Source: Atherix ibis
Taxonomy: Eukaryota; Arthropoda; Insecta; Diptera; Athericidae
NCBI GenBank assembly: GCA_958298945.1
Contig: OY282606.1
Location: forward strand, 30,043,740-30,107,739
Length of the DNA stretch: 64,000 bases
Direction of reading: 5' to 3'
In this document: in pieces, positions 33,498 through 45,934 of the stretch
Layout: every line of letters begins with the position of its first letter
Position numbering within the stretch: position 1 is the first letter of the stretch
The notes under the pieces: model-generated
The model's database searches: none
What the model was told of the DNA's origin: nothing
What the model saw: the letters and a program-made list of their open reading frames with translations, nothing else
Program-made: the position numbers and the translations under genes

Positions 33498-35960
33498 ATT
33501 ATTAATTTTAATACAATGAAGATTTAGACTTTGGCAATTTAATCTGTCATTTTATTATTTGTTTCTTTTTTTAAAAATATAATATTGAAAAAAATACTCT
33601 TTTTAAAAATAAGAATTCTTTTTTATGATTTTTCGTTATAACAATTTATAAAATAATTTTTTAATTCACGGGTAAAAAGTATCCGTGTTATTTATAAAAT
33701 CTTCATCGTTTCCTTTACAAAAGCTCAATAATGTTTTAAACATAAATTAATAAATCAAATATTGAAACCACAAAAAAGGTATATAAATTGTAATTATTGT
33801 TCAATTAGAAAGATAAATATAATTAAATAAAAAATGTAATTGATATCAATTTACAAAAATGCAAATTAAATTCGCATGATTAATTTTCTAAACATAAAAA
33901 CTATATTTTTCTTTACTCGTCTACATATATAATAATGATCCAGATACTCATACATTTTGGAATGTAGAAGTTTGTAAAAAAAAACATTTTTAAATTTCAC
34001 AAACGATGGTTTAATTAGTCATTTTAATATTCATTGTTGGATACAGCAAAAAACCGATTTAAGTTAAGTGTATTATTAATTTTGATGGTCTATTTTCAAC
34101 CGATCAATTTAACTGAATTAGATGGAACATTAATAAATACAGTTTTTTTGTAATTATTTTGTAACCGAAAACAAATATTTTTTAGGATTAACTGAGAGAG
34201 AAGCATTACTATACAAATATTGGGTTTTTAATCTATTTATAATAATAAATTCTTTATAAACTTGAGAGAGTCTTACTAAAATTAAATGAGTAAAATTTTA
34301 CTGCATATTTAATATAATTTTCAATATTCATTTAATCCACAACTCATGTAGAAGGCATGGAACGTTTCCAGTAGAAAATCGGGTAAGCGAATATATTGAA
34401 TATTGAATTTTTTGTAGTGAAAATTTTCAAGATATTTTTCAAGAAATTATGAAGTCTAGAAACTTTTTATTCCAGGAAAGATGATGAAATGTAATAATTT
34501 TTTTAATATTGTCATTCGAAAATATTGATAGGTAGTGGAAAGATTAGTTTTGTTTATGTAAAGTATTTCGAAAATAGTTTTGTTGTTAAAATTTTCATTT
34601 TATATTAATTAAAAGCTTAAGTGCCGAAAGAGGAGAAATACATTTTATAAAGATTGAGACTGATCACAATAAATAGAATAATGAAAATGAACACGAAATT
34701 CTTACATAAACTCACATGAATGGTACAGGATAGCCCACATCAATTCAGTTGGATGAGATAAAACAAAATTGCGTAATGGCAGGCGCTGCTAAGTATCTTG
34801 GGATGATAAAAATTGAACCCTTTGGATCTTGTATGGAAATATTTTTTAATCCAGTTTCAAAAACTTCTAAAGCGATGATCTGATACTGCTTAATTTAGCA
34901 ATGCGATAACGGGTAGAGGCAGATGAATCCTAAAAGACACTTCGCGCTGCAGCTGCAAATGTGGAAGCCTATGAATTCTTTCCGGAAAATCACCGACTGA
35001 TATAGTTCTTTCAAACTCGGCGATTAGGCTTCGAGTCATTGTGTTCGCTAGGAGATACTCCGACATTAAAATGTTATCTGTCTTCTTTTTCTGCGTTTAA
35101 ATAATTAATATTTCACTGGAATCAATCAGGTCAATTAGTGGCTGGACATTATATCTAGACATTTTAATCTATAAGAAATGCTCTATAATTAACAAAAAAA
35201 GTACAAAAAATATTAAAAATTAACAAGTTATGATCTTTTTAAATGCTTCAGTTTTTTAGTGGTCAATCTGTAACAATCTATTAAATAATGATAATATACA
35301 ACGAAATACCACTACATCGATGCAGCGAAACTATTCTAATCTAGTAAATAATGAAGTTGGAGAAGATATAAAGGTATAGCCAAGGGAAGTTAAACCCTAC
35401 AAGGGAAAGTGTGGAATCGCTCCCACAAATTTTGATGATGTAGAGTTTTAGAAATAGAATTTGTTACGGATCCATAAGGGGCGAAGCTTCAGCAACTCCT
35501 GTCTAAAAAAATTTATATTATCCTATAGCTAAATATAATTAATTCTGTTTTATTTCGTATACCTATTATTTAAGAAAAAAGAATTATTCACAGTATAGTT
35601 TTTTTCAGAGCTAATTTCGCAAGACGGCTTTAATGACAGGATTACATTTTAGTAATTGAGGAATTTTAAATTTGCGAAAAACAAATCCCATAAGGACAAA
35701 GGTGTACATAGAAAAAAAAATTATTCGAAGTCTTTTTAAGAAGTTCTATCTTATTATTCAGATCATTTTGAATTATGATAAGTTTTAAGAATAGTTGGAA
35801 TTTTTAAGGCAAACACATAATGTAATTGCTGATTTTTTAAGTGTTTGATTTTTAAATTTTCAAAAAAAAAATATAAAAGTTTATTAAGTTTTTATCAAAA
35901 ACGATAAATCAATGCTTGCCATTTACTTTTTATTAGATTATAAATGTTGATGGTCACGAA
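33498..35960. other. AT-rich intergenic DNA, no feature seen
   Basis: No gene was recognised in this 2.4-kb stretch. A less AT-rich patch at 34,720-35,060 looks like decayed repeat DNA without an identifiable family. Confidence 0.45.
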
Positions 35961-35969
35961 TACATTTTT

Positions 35970-36430
35970 AATGATCCATACGAGAGGTCCAATTTTGAAA
36001 CACTTTTCCGAGCATCTCTGCTGGTAATACACGTGATTTCACGTAGTCCCTTTTCCGAGCATCTCTGCTGGTAATAACATAGACGAGTGATTTCACGTAG
36101 TCCCATAAAAAAAAATCTAGAGACGCGTCAAATCGCACGATCTAGGCCAATTCACCAATCCGAAACGTGAGATAAATTGCTCATCGAATTCATCTCTCAA
36201 TATGTCCATTGTGTGGCATCTGGTGCCGTCTTTTTGAAACCACATGTCGACCAGATGCAGCTCTTGCATTTTGACCAAAATTATCATCGAGCGATAGCGG
36301 CGCCATTCACTATAACTTTGCGGTCAGCTTACGCACTCTACGGTTGGTGGTTTGATGTCCAATAGTGTAAAATTGCTTCGAAATTTTATCACTATGGCTT
36401 GAATTGCCTGCACAGTAGGTCGATTTAGTC
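35970..36430 (-). mobile_element. Tc1-like transposase relic, family T
   Basis: In reverse complement this segment parallels the C-terminal half of the 15.1-15.7 kb relic: the second-Asp region (antisense of GTCGACATGTGGTTTCAAAA at about 36,245), the WPPRSCDLT-like third region at about 36,115-36,150 and the AEMLxxV C-terminal region at about 36,005. Frames are broken, and the C-terminal part is tandemly duplicated. Confidence 0.65.
36003..36104. repeat. Tandem duplication of about 50 bp
   Basis: The block from TTTTCCGAGCATCTCTGCTG to GATTTCACGTAGTCCC occurs at 36,003-36,050 and again at 36,051-36,104, with a few extra bases in the second unit. Confidence 0.85.
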
Positions 36431-36894
36431 ATAATAAAACTAAAAAATATTCAAATGCGTGAAACTACTATACTACTATATATAAAATAGAACTACTATA
36501 AAATAGTCAAATGCGTGAAATACATTTTTTATATATTGCGAATTTTGATAATAAAATTCAATTATTTGTAAGCGTTGATCGGATTTAAGCCCTTCTATGA
36601 TGAAATGTCAATGATAACTCTTGACATTGACATACGTCAGGTGTCATACGCGATCTGTCAAAAATAAAAACATGAAAACCCAAACAGCAAAATCATCCAA
36701 TATAACAATTCGGTAAGGGCTGCCTATTGGCATGTCTCTGTATTTTTTTATCTATTTACTCTGAATTTATTAGACAATTTATAGTTTTAGTATAAAAATA
36801 TTTAGTGAAAATTATCTAAAGTATGGATTAAAAATAGTTAAAAACTATGAACATATACAAGTGGAAAACAAAAATTTATTTGCACAACGATAAT

Positions 36895-37261
36895 AGCTGT
36901 CTTCAATTGGGAACATTTTGCTACTCACAAGTACTTCTAGCTACTCGCAGCTACTCTTGCTCATACAAATGAGTAGATCGCATGAGTAGTTACGCATACA
37001 ATTTACGGTAGGGAGATTTTAGTTCCCAAAATAGAAATAGATGGCTTAGCGGCTTCGTTGGTTATGTTGAAGTGTCATATTTTTATTTTTATATGGACGA
37101 AACACATTTTCTTCACTTCACGTTGACAAGCTGAATAAACTCAGTATTGTTGTTGACTATTTTTAGGTTATATTTAACTTCTGCCAGTAAATTTTGCGTT
37201 CGATTGGACATCTATTCCCAAGTACTTATGAGTAGCAAAATTTTCGAAATGGAAGACGGAT
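36895..37261. mobile_element. Harbinger-derived MITE, 367 bp
   Basis: Left end AGCTGTCTTCAATTGGGAAC and right end ending GGAAGACGGAT are inverted repeats of the Harbinger type seen at 32,274-33,497, flanked by AAT on both sides. The interior is made of the two subterminal regions of that element: the CACAAGTACTT and TACGCATACAATTTAC blocks on the left, and the CACTTCACGTTGACAAGCTG and ACTCAGTATT blocks on the right. No coding sequence is present. Confidence 0.85.
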
Positions 37262-39480
37262 AATGATAATCATTTTGCTAAGAAAATTAACATTTTATTT
37301 GTTTATAACTAAGCATATGTACTCATATACATGTATATTTACAAATATAAATGTGAAAAAAATGTAAATATTTCAAACAACAGTTTTTGAAATTATTTTC
37401 GCATCTTGTCAATTATTTTTTTTTTTTATTTCTCTTCGATTTATACATAACTAATGAATTATTGTATATTCCAACAATCTTAATTGATTTAATAATAAAC
37501 AAGGACTTGTAAATGAGAATTTTATTTATATATAAAATATATAAAAAAATAAATATTATGAATATAATAAATAATTTAATTCTCATTCGAAAATTACAGA
37601 ATTTATTCACTCTTATTTACATTAATTTTTAATTATATTTTTTCTATTAGGTAGAATTTGCATTAAAATTAAAGGAAATAATATATTTTTCTTTTTACTT
37701 AACATGCAAAATGATAATGATCAAAAAAATATATATTATTGTATAAAAATTTAGATCTCCATATGGAAATGTTAATTGCGTAATTAATGCAATATTTTTG
37801 TAATAAATTTGACATTTTTGTGATTAATTTGATTTAACTTTTATTGATTATAATATTCTATCGTTTACGCTTGTTACAATTATTATCTGTAAAATAATAT
37901 TTGCATTCAACTTTTATATCTAAAATTTTATCAAAATATAAATGTAACATAAAAAGTTAATTTAGATAATGGAAATCTAATAAAAGTTAATCAACATACT
38001 CGTATATGCAAATATAAGATTATTACTATTTTTATTTTCTAGTGGTTCCTAATAATGTGATAATACTTTTTGTTCGTTTATTTTTCTATAAGGACTCCAC
38101 AAATAGCAGCTGGGAGCTTGTGTTATAAGCGCCAAAAACGTTTAGGCCACACAATAGTGGACAAGCCCATTCGAGTTAGTTTACATAAATGTATATATAT
38201 GAATTGTTAATATTTATTTACAGTCTGTGAGTTGATTGTCCATGTTATGTAAGAATTTTCTATCTCATATTTTTTCTAAAACCAATTGTAAGTTCTTAAT
38301 ACTCATTGTGTAGACAACCTCCTATCAGTTAATAACGTACAAAAACGTAGATTAAACCAAGCGTGTATGTGTATGCTCGTACTTAGCTAATCAAATAACC
38401 AAATTACTCGTCGGCGTTTTTTATTGAAGTTCTTTCAAAACTTTACAATTCAATTACTGAGATGGAAGGTGTTAATTTATCAATCCCAATTTTTTTTTTT
38501 TTTTTTTTGATCTTCAGTGCATTTGTACGGAAACTAAGTGACTGAATACAATATTTTTAAAATGATTTGAAATTATATTCAGTGTTGTGAAGCCAAATTG
38601 TCATCCGTTTATTTACAACATCCATAGTTGAATTCTTACATTATTTCAATAGCTATCAACAAGAAAACTAACACTCGAAATAATCTATGCACTTAAAAGA
38701 ACAAGGGCGCTTCATTTTTCAGTCTGTAAAAGGCAGATTGATGACTGAAAAAAATTATAACCCAAAATAATTCGAATACCAATTCTATTTTTTAAATTAA
38801 TTATTATATTCGAAATAATTTCTACTAAAACCGAATAGTTTTAGTTCATTAAAACAAAATGTATATTTGATAAATTTATAAAATAAAGTTTACAGTTTAA
38901 ATACTCGTAATTCTCAATAGATGCTAGCAGTAGCATACGCATGGTGTATGATCATAGAGTAACATGCATAAGTAGAGATAAATATTCGTATTCTATTTAT
39001 TTCGAAAATACATTCGCACGCTTGCAAAATGATAGAATTTTCTTTCTTTCAAAATAAATTGCTTTTAAATTACTTTCCAAATATAACTATTTATGAAAAT
39101 AAATGAACTTATACTTAGTTACAGTTTATTTTGAATACATTTCTAAGTTCGATGGCATTTCAGCATCTAGCGGCGGCAAGCACAACCATTTTATTCCCAC
39201 ATTTAGAATATCACAGCTGCGTATGATTTTAGTTTCCCATAATGCAAAATAATGAAAATAATAAAAATTAAATTACTGATGCTTTTATTAAAATAATAAA
39301 TATAAAAGTTTATGAAATTATTAAATATATTGAACAAAAGCATGAAATGTTAATTTTATCAAATGTATGAAGCTGCGCGCATGACTGATAATCAAAAAAG
39401 TCCCCAGCAAAATATTACTGCCACCACTGTTCTATTGTGCTTTATTTAGAACTTTTATTGCAGTGTGCGTAAACATAATC
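37262..39480. other. AT-rich intergenic DNA, no feature seen
   Basis: Very AT-rich, with a run of about 20 T at 38,490-38,510 and TACTCGTA octamers at about 37,999 and 38,905. No gene was recognised. Confidence 0.5.
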
Positions 39481-40979
39481 ATTTTATGTGAACAATAGTA
39501 GTATAAGGGGAAGTGCTACAGGTTAAAATGTAATCAGCTGATTTTTAAGGTACGAAAAACATACGACATTAGTGTTGCTGTCATAACAGAAACTGCGTAA
39601 ATAAGTAGGGACCAATTTTAAACTTCAGCATGCGATTGAAGCGGGTCATTTAAAACCATTTTCATATGTGATGTCATTTATGCGTAAACAAATCGATTTT
39701 TTAATATTTCGGGTTTTGTTATTTGATAGAATTAGTTTTGGAAATTTGCAATAAAACACAGTATTTTATTTTAAAATATTATTTATTTAATAATTATATT
39801 TTCATTTTATTTATTAAATGTGTGTTTGTGAATTGAAATGGTAATTTAAATAGGCATTTGCATTTAAATTAAATTTAAAAAAACCATCAAATTCTTAATA
39901 ATATAGAAGGTAATTGTATACAACATTATAGCAAATGCTTTAAAACTACATTACAAGATGGAAAATTTAATATGTTTAAATAATTAATGACTAATATTCT
40001 AAAAAAATTTAAAAACATTATCATTTAGTAAATGCATTACAAAAAATGGTCTAATAAAGCAAGCGAAAGCACAAATGAAAACAAATTTATTTAAATAATA
40101 AGCCTACCGAATATACTTTATTTATTTTCACACAATCAAAACAGCAATGGAAAACAGACTGAAAAATTCGTTCCCTTAAATTTTTTTACACACACTTTAG
40201 GTACATCGGCACTGAACTATTTTTCTGGTAAATAGAGTTGTCAATATCACATTTGTTTACATTTATAAAATGATGAACTTTTCACTATTTAACCACTTTT
40301 TGGACAAAATTAATCATTAAAAGATATATAGGCACATCCCAAACTAAATTTTTGTTATTTTGTTTAGTAAAAATGACGATATCAACTTACCAAAAGAAAG
40401 AAATTACCTGCTCCTTTATTCCGTTGAATTACCAGAAATTCTTCATATAACACTTTATTTTATAAAATAAAAACTTTCTATTAAATGTTATCAAAAATAT
40501 AACTATTTGTATTAATACTTACTTTTTCGTAAATACTTCAAAATAGATAAAAACTACACTTTAACTTGCACTTTCCTATGTGACACAATTACAACTTCAA
40601 AAATGATAACAATAGTTCAATAACATAAGTTCGATTTGTTATCACTTTCATGGACAATGGCGTTTTTTAAAACTCTCCGAAAGTGTAAAAAATTGAGGTG
40701 CTCAATATTTGAATGATATTTACGAAATAAATAATAAACCTTAAATAGAATTCCATTTCATATCAAAAGATTGTACAAAAAATAAACATTTTTGTTTCCA
40801 ATAAGTGAATTAAAATGAATATGAAGTATGCTTTTTCAATTCAAAAAATTTCTATTACGAAAACTAGATGGCGGTGGGTGTCTTGTCTACATAAAAAAAA
40901 TCTACACAAAAATATCTAATAATTGCCATTTCTCGCCCCTTTGCTATAATTCGTACACAAAATTGTGTATACATATGCG

Positions 40980-41053
40980 GTACGGGCCTATCCAGGTATT
41001 CTTTAATCTAAGGTTCTTACCTTAGATTAATGAATACCTGGATAGGCCCGTAC
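40980..41053. repeat. Palindrome centre: 34-bp arms
   Basis: Arms 40,980-41,013 and 41,020-41,053 are reverse complements with one mismatch. They are the abutting termini of the two inverted element copies. Confidence 0.9.
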
Positions 41054-42030
41054 GTCACATTTTCTGGCCGAATTATCTCAAAAGCGGCGAGAAATCGTAA
41101 CGCTTTCACACTTTTATGTAGATTTTTTTACGTAGACCATGACCCCCACTGACATCTAGTTTTTATAATAGAAATTTATGGAATTGCAAAAGCATAATTA
41201 ATATTAATTTTAACTCGCTTATTGCAATCAAAAATACAATTTATACACGACAGAAGCCAATTTTTCTATTTTGTACAATCCTTTGATATGAAAAGGAATT
41301 ATATTTTAGGTTTATTATTTATTTCGTAATGATCAATTAAATATCAAGCGCCTGAATTTTGTAGACTTTCGGAGAATTTTAAAAAACGCCATTCTTAATG
41401 AAAGTGGTAGCATACCAAACTGCTTGCATACTTTTGTTATTTTTAAAGTTGTTAATTTGGCATTTATTGGAAAGTGCAAGTGAAAGCGTGGTTTTTATAT
41501 CTTTTTAAGTATTTACGAAAAATTAAGTATTCATATAAATAGTTATGTTGTTGATAACATTTAATAGGAAGTTTTTTTCAAACAAAGAAAGGTAAGTTGA
41601 CATTTTCATTTTTAGTAGACAAATTAACAAAAATTTAGTTTGTGAAGTGTTCAAATGAATTTCAATGATTTATTTGGTCGAAAAAGTGGTTAAAAAGTGA
41701 AAAGTTCAGCATTTAATAAATGTTGAACATTGACAGTTCACTGTTTACCAGAAAATAGTTTATTGCCGGTGTACATAAAGTGTGAGTAAGAAAATTTAAG
41801 GGAACTAATTTTTCAGGCTGTTTTCCATTGCGGCTTTCATTGTGTTAAAATAAATAAAGTATATTCGGTAGGCTTATTATTTAAATAAATTTGTTTGAAT
41901 TTGTGCTTTCGCATGCTTTATTAGATCATTTTTTAATGCATTTATTAAATAATATTATTTTACATTTTTTTTAAGAGTATTAGTTATTAATTATTTAAGT
42001 ACATTAAATTTATCATGTTTGTAATTTTGT

Positions 42031-42147
42031 TGAGTTTTGTTGTACTTTATATGATTAATGTCTGTTATTCTTTAATTTCTAACGCCATGAGTTGAGTTTT
42101 GTTGTACTTTATCTGATTACTGTCCTGTTATTCTTTAATTTCTAACT
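42031..42147. repeat. Tandem duplication of about 58 bp
   Basis: GTTGAGTTTTGTTGTACTTT through TTCTTTAATTTCTAAC occurs at about 42,031-42,083 and 42,091-42,147 with few changes. Confidence 0.8.
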
Positions 42148-42752
42148 TTTCCGCTCCCATGGAGAAATTACGGTCTTTTGGTGTCTCCATTTTTCCCTGT
42201 ATGTTACAGGCATTATTTCACTGCATAAAGCTAGCATCAACATGTCTAGCAAAGCAAGGTATTCTCTGAGTAAGGTCGTTACTGGCCATACTCCTGTTGA
42301 ACTTCACGTTCAGAAAAATGCCTAATTCTCAAACCCAGAGAATAATCCTCAAATTCACAATACATACCATAACAACAGCTGCATCCGTAAATATTATAAT
42401 TGAGTTGCCGACTTTATCCAGCAGTTCTAGCAAAAATTTCCTGTACCTAAATGGATCGATGTTTGTAGGACACCCCCATATTTAAGTAAAAACACCTCCA
42501 AATATATATTAAATTTCAATACTAAACCATAGGAAACTGAGAATATAAGGCTTTATGTACCCTCAAAATTGACAGGATCTGTCGCATATGAACTGAGGTC
42601 ATGGACGTTTTGTATGAAGCCTGGTTTCTGCAAAAATTTTAAACTATAGTTCTTTAAAACCATAAAGAAAACTAGGTTAACAGTCAAGTCTCTGACCGTA
42701 CTTAGTTTGAATTGACCTAGGATTGTAAGCACCTAAAATAACCACTTATATT

Positions 42753-42952
42753 AGCTGTATTCCATTGGGAAAATTTTGCTACTCACAAGTACTTCTATCT
42801 ACTCGCAGCTACTCTTGCTCATACTAATGAGTAGTTCGCATGAGTAGTTACGCATACAATTTACGGTAGGGAGATTTTAGTTCCCAAAATGAAAATAGAT
42901 GGCTTAGCGGGTTCGTTGGTTATTTTGAAGGGTCATATTTTTGTTTTTATAT
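42753..42952. mobile_element. Left half of a Harbinger MITE
   Basis: From AGCTGTATTCCATTGGGAAA (42,753) to about 42,952 the sequence closely matches the first 200 bases of the MITE at 36,895-37,261, then stops abruptly where the right arm of the large inverted repeat resumes (ATTTCCAAAACTAATTCC). The right half of the MITE is missing. Confidence 0.8.
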
Positions 42953-43090
42953 TTCCAAAACTAATTCCATCAAAATGGCTTTAAACGCACCGCTTCAATC
43001 ACATACTGAAGTTTAAAATTGACCCCCATTGATTTACGCCGTCTCTGCTATTTTGCTATGTGTCTTCTGAAATCGTAGCTTTTATTACCA

Positions 43091-43470
43091 TGTTTCCACT
43101 TGGTGGACTTGACCTGGTTGACTTGAGCTACTCGTGTTTTCACTGGTGGACTTGACCCGGTTGAAAAATAAATTTATTTGACATTTTCAAGATGGTGGCA
43201 ACTGATTTTTATGAGTTAGATCGGTAGAGGTCTGTTTGGAATCGGAACACTGCAGACAGCGGCAGCAATTTTTTTAACACAACACAACCTTCTTGCTCGG
43301 CAGCTCGAACATTATGATATTATTTGACATATATGAAACGATTGTAAGGTAGAACATGGAACGGAACGGTTGAACGCAAAATATTTTTCAAAAGTTTTTG
43401 GTTTATTTCCCCCCGACCCGCACTCTTCGTCTCGCCTACAAAAACGAGGTCAAGTCCACCAGTGGAAACA
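43091..43470. mobile_element. Short inverted-repeat element (MITE-like), 380 bp
   Basis: The 24-25 bp termini, 43,091-43,115 and 43,447-43,470 (TGTTTCCACTGGTGGACTTG and inverse), are complementary with a single-base indel. The left terminus is partly repeated at 43,136-43,160. There is no coding frame of recognisable family and no clear target duplication, so the superfamily is unassigned. Confidence 0.65.
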
Positions 43471-43780
43471 AGCACTATCTATTATTGCATATCAAGGTAT
43501 ATAGAATAATAAGGTATGATACGGACGAAACGTCGGTCGCCATTTTGCTGGGTCGTGACGTCACAACGTTCAATAAATTTGACAATTTCGTGAATGACAT
43601 TCGTATACCGGCAATTGGTACATCGCGTTATTCGCAATTTGAATTGTTTCGATTTGAGTTATTCTGTATCGTGCAAATAAAAAATAAGTTTTAAGCAGTT
43701 TTATTAATAAAGATTTTTCAATATTACTCAGAATTTCCTTTTATTAAAGTAAATATAAGTTTATAAAGACAGACGTGAAA
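43471..43780 (+). other. Probable promoter and 5' untranslated region of annexin gene 3
   Basis: About 300 bases of more balanced composition lie between the MITE-like element and the gene 3 start codon. No TATA box or initiator is convincing. Confidence 0.35.
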
Positions 43781-45702
43781 ATGGTAAGTTAATGTGTAAT
43801 TTTATGTACAATTGTTTGTCTAGTGAATGAATTGTGCATAAAAATAAATAAATAATTTTCTATATTATAAATATTACTAAGCTGCTGACATAGATATTGC
43901 AAAAAAGAATAGTTTTTTTACGTTTAAGCGTCATTCAATTCAAGCGAATTGTACGAGTAAATATGAAAAAATTAAATGTGCTATTTTTGCAATGTAATAT
44001 TTAGTATTAATTAAAAAAAAAATAGAAAAAAATACTATTTTATGCCAAAATAAAATACAATTTGTCAAAAAAATATTTCTACAAATTCCTATTTAAAGAC
44101 ACACACCCCCTTTCAACATATTTCGAATAATTTTAATTCATTGGCGGATGACTCAATTGTTAAAAGAATTTGCTATGCAAACATTAATTGACGTAAAATC
44201 ATATTTAAATTTTCTCAAATACTTACAAATTCTCATAGTAATTTAATTAATAAATCGAATATATATATATTATAGGTATTTTTATTCATATATAAGTTTA
44301 AAATGTAATTTTTTAAAATTGTTTTGTATGTAAGTCGAAGTCAAGTACTGCCTCCATACCAACTGTTGTTGACGTCGAACTCCTTGAACCAAACCAGGAT
44401 ATTGAGTCTTTGAGAGCTTCACTCAACGATCCCAAAAATAAACTGTCCGAGCTGATTGAAATCGTCTGTAAAAGGAGCAATGCGCAAAGACAAGTATGCC
44501 ACTATGATCTCGTATATTTTCTTAAAAATGATTAATTTTATTTTTTTCTCCAAAAGGTAATTATTCAAGATTACAAAGGTGCATACCCTATTGGTTTAGA
44601 TGAGGATATTAAAACCGCTACAAGCAGTAATTTGCAAAAATTACTATTAGCGTTATTAGATACTCCTGTTGATTTTATTACGAAGCAATTATATGAAGCT
44701 ATACAGAAAAAAAATGCGTCCACGGTTATCAATCTGATATGCGGTTTGACGCGTCGAGAACTACAAATGATCGACGAGAATTATAACAAAAGTAATTGGA
44801 ACAAATTTTCTAATTTTATGAAGTATTTGCCAAATGTACACTTTCACTTATATTGTATTCGATTATAGTGTATAATGAATTTTTATCGGAAGCCTTTGGT
44901 AAATATTTTGAAGGAACTAAATTCCTGCTATTTTGTATTGCTATGTTGGACAATGATTACAATCGGGCCGATTTCGATGTAGAAGCTGAAGTAAGTACTA
45001 TTAACGATAACCCAGAAATTAGAGATGTTAAATTTATTGACTTGATCGTTAAATCGAATACGGAACATTTGAAATCGGTAAGATGCTTAAAAAAATATGT
45101 ACTCGATCAGAATAATAATAATATATCAATAATTTTTAATATTTTTAGTTACGGGAATCTTATAAAAGAAGATTTCCAAATCGAACTATTGAAGATGACA
45201 TCAATAAATATTTTTCTGGTGATTTTCGCGATGGCCTTTTGGCTGTATGCGCATGTAACGAGAATCCGGCAGCATATTATGCTAAGCAGCTTCAACATAG
45301 TATGAAAGGACTACTTACTTATCGTGATGATCAACTAATTCAAATTATTGTGATGCGATCGGAAGTGAGTGTGGGATAATTTCTTTCAAAATGACCAATA
45401 CAAAATTTAAACCAAAATGACTTTTTTAAACTATTTAAATATAAAATCAATGACAATATGTATTTTTTTACTTGTAGAATATTTGTAATATTTTATTTAT
45501 TTTAGGTTGATTTAAATCAAATAAAAGAAGAATATCTTAACAAATATGGTGAAGAACTTGGTGATCGGATCAAAGTATGATAAATATAAATACCATTCAA
45601 TAAATTATTGCATATATTTTCATCTACTATTATTCAATATTTATATTCTAGAAACGGACGTCTGGCAACTATAAAGAGGCGTTATTAGCTTTAATTGAAT
45701 AA
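43781..45702 (+). CDS. Annexin gene 3, lacking all canonical calcium loops
   Basis: A complete annexin frame of 311 residues. Exons: 43783 and back to 43781 (ATG only), 44341-44493, 44557-44791, 44869-45077, 45149-45364, 45506-45574 and 45652-45702, GT-AG throughout. An acceptor at 44,334 would add two residues in frame. The fold-determining segments are present (KRSNAQRQ in repeat 1; AVCACNENPAAYYAKQL and MRSEVDLNQIKEEY in repeats 3 and 4). Every calcium site is altered: repeat 1 has NDPKNKLSELI and KTATSSNL, repeat 2 QKKNASTVINLI, repeat 3 NDNPEIRDV, and repeat 4 MKGLLTYRDDQLI with the cap Asp replaced in IKKRTSGNY. The fourth coding exon is 21 bases shorter than in the paralogues. The intact frame suggests a protein acting without these sites; early decay is the alternative. 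Confidence 0.92.
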
Positions 45703-45934
45703 GATTAATTATATTATTATTATTAAATTTTTATACATAATATAATAAGAGTGATATGATTTCTAAGTGACGTTTCGGCCATTTGTAATAAGTCATCTGT
45801 ATTCAGTAATGTTTAAAATTTCATCATGGAGAGATATGCGCAAGAACAACGTTTACAAATTATTAAATTTTATTATCAAAATAATGAAGCTGGTAACACC
45901 GTTACTGTCAATGGAGAGCGGTATAGGTCCATGA

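Larger units (their letters stand above)
39590..43055. mobile_element. Head-to-head pair of an unclassified DNA element (large inverted repeat)
   Basis: Left arm about 39,590-41,012 and right arm 41,021 to about 43,055 are inverted copies of each other. Matched landmarks include GCATGCGATTGAAGCGGGTC (39,629) with its inverse at about 43,000, AATAATAAGCCTACCGAATA (about 40,095) with its inverse near 41,870, and GGCCTATCCAGGTATTCTTT (40,985) with its inverse at 41,030-41,048. The arms meet at termini CTTAG... separated by only 8 bases (GTTCTTAC, 41,013-41,020). The right arm is interrupted after about 42,015 by roughly 0.7 kb of other sequence and by half of a Harbinger MITE. A single copy is at 45,935-47,306. 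No transposase frame was found, so it is non-autonomous and its superfamily is unknown. Confidence 0.75.

Noticed and set aside
37413..37610. A possible small membrane protein (minus strand, Ile/Lys-rich).
   Set aside because: It is entirely Ile, Phe, Lys and Tyr from AT-rich codons; such frames are expected by chance here.
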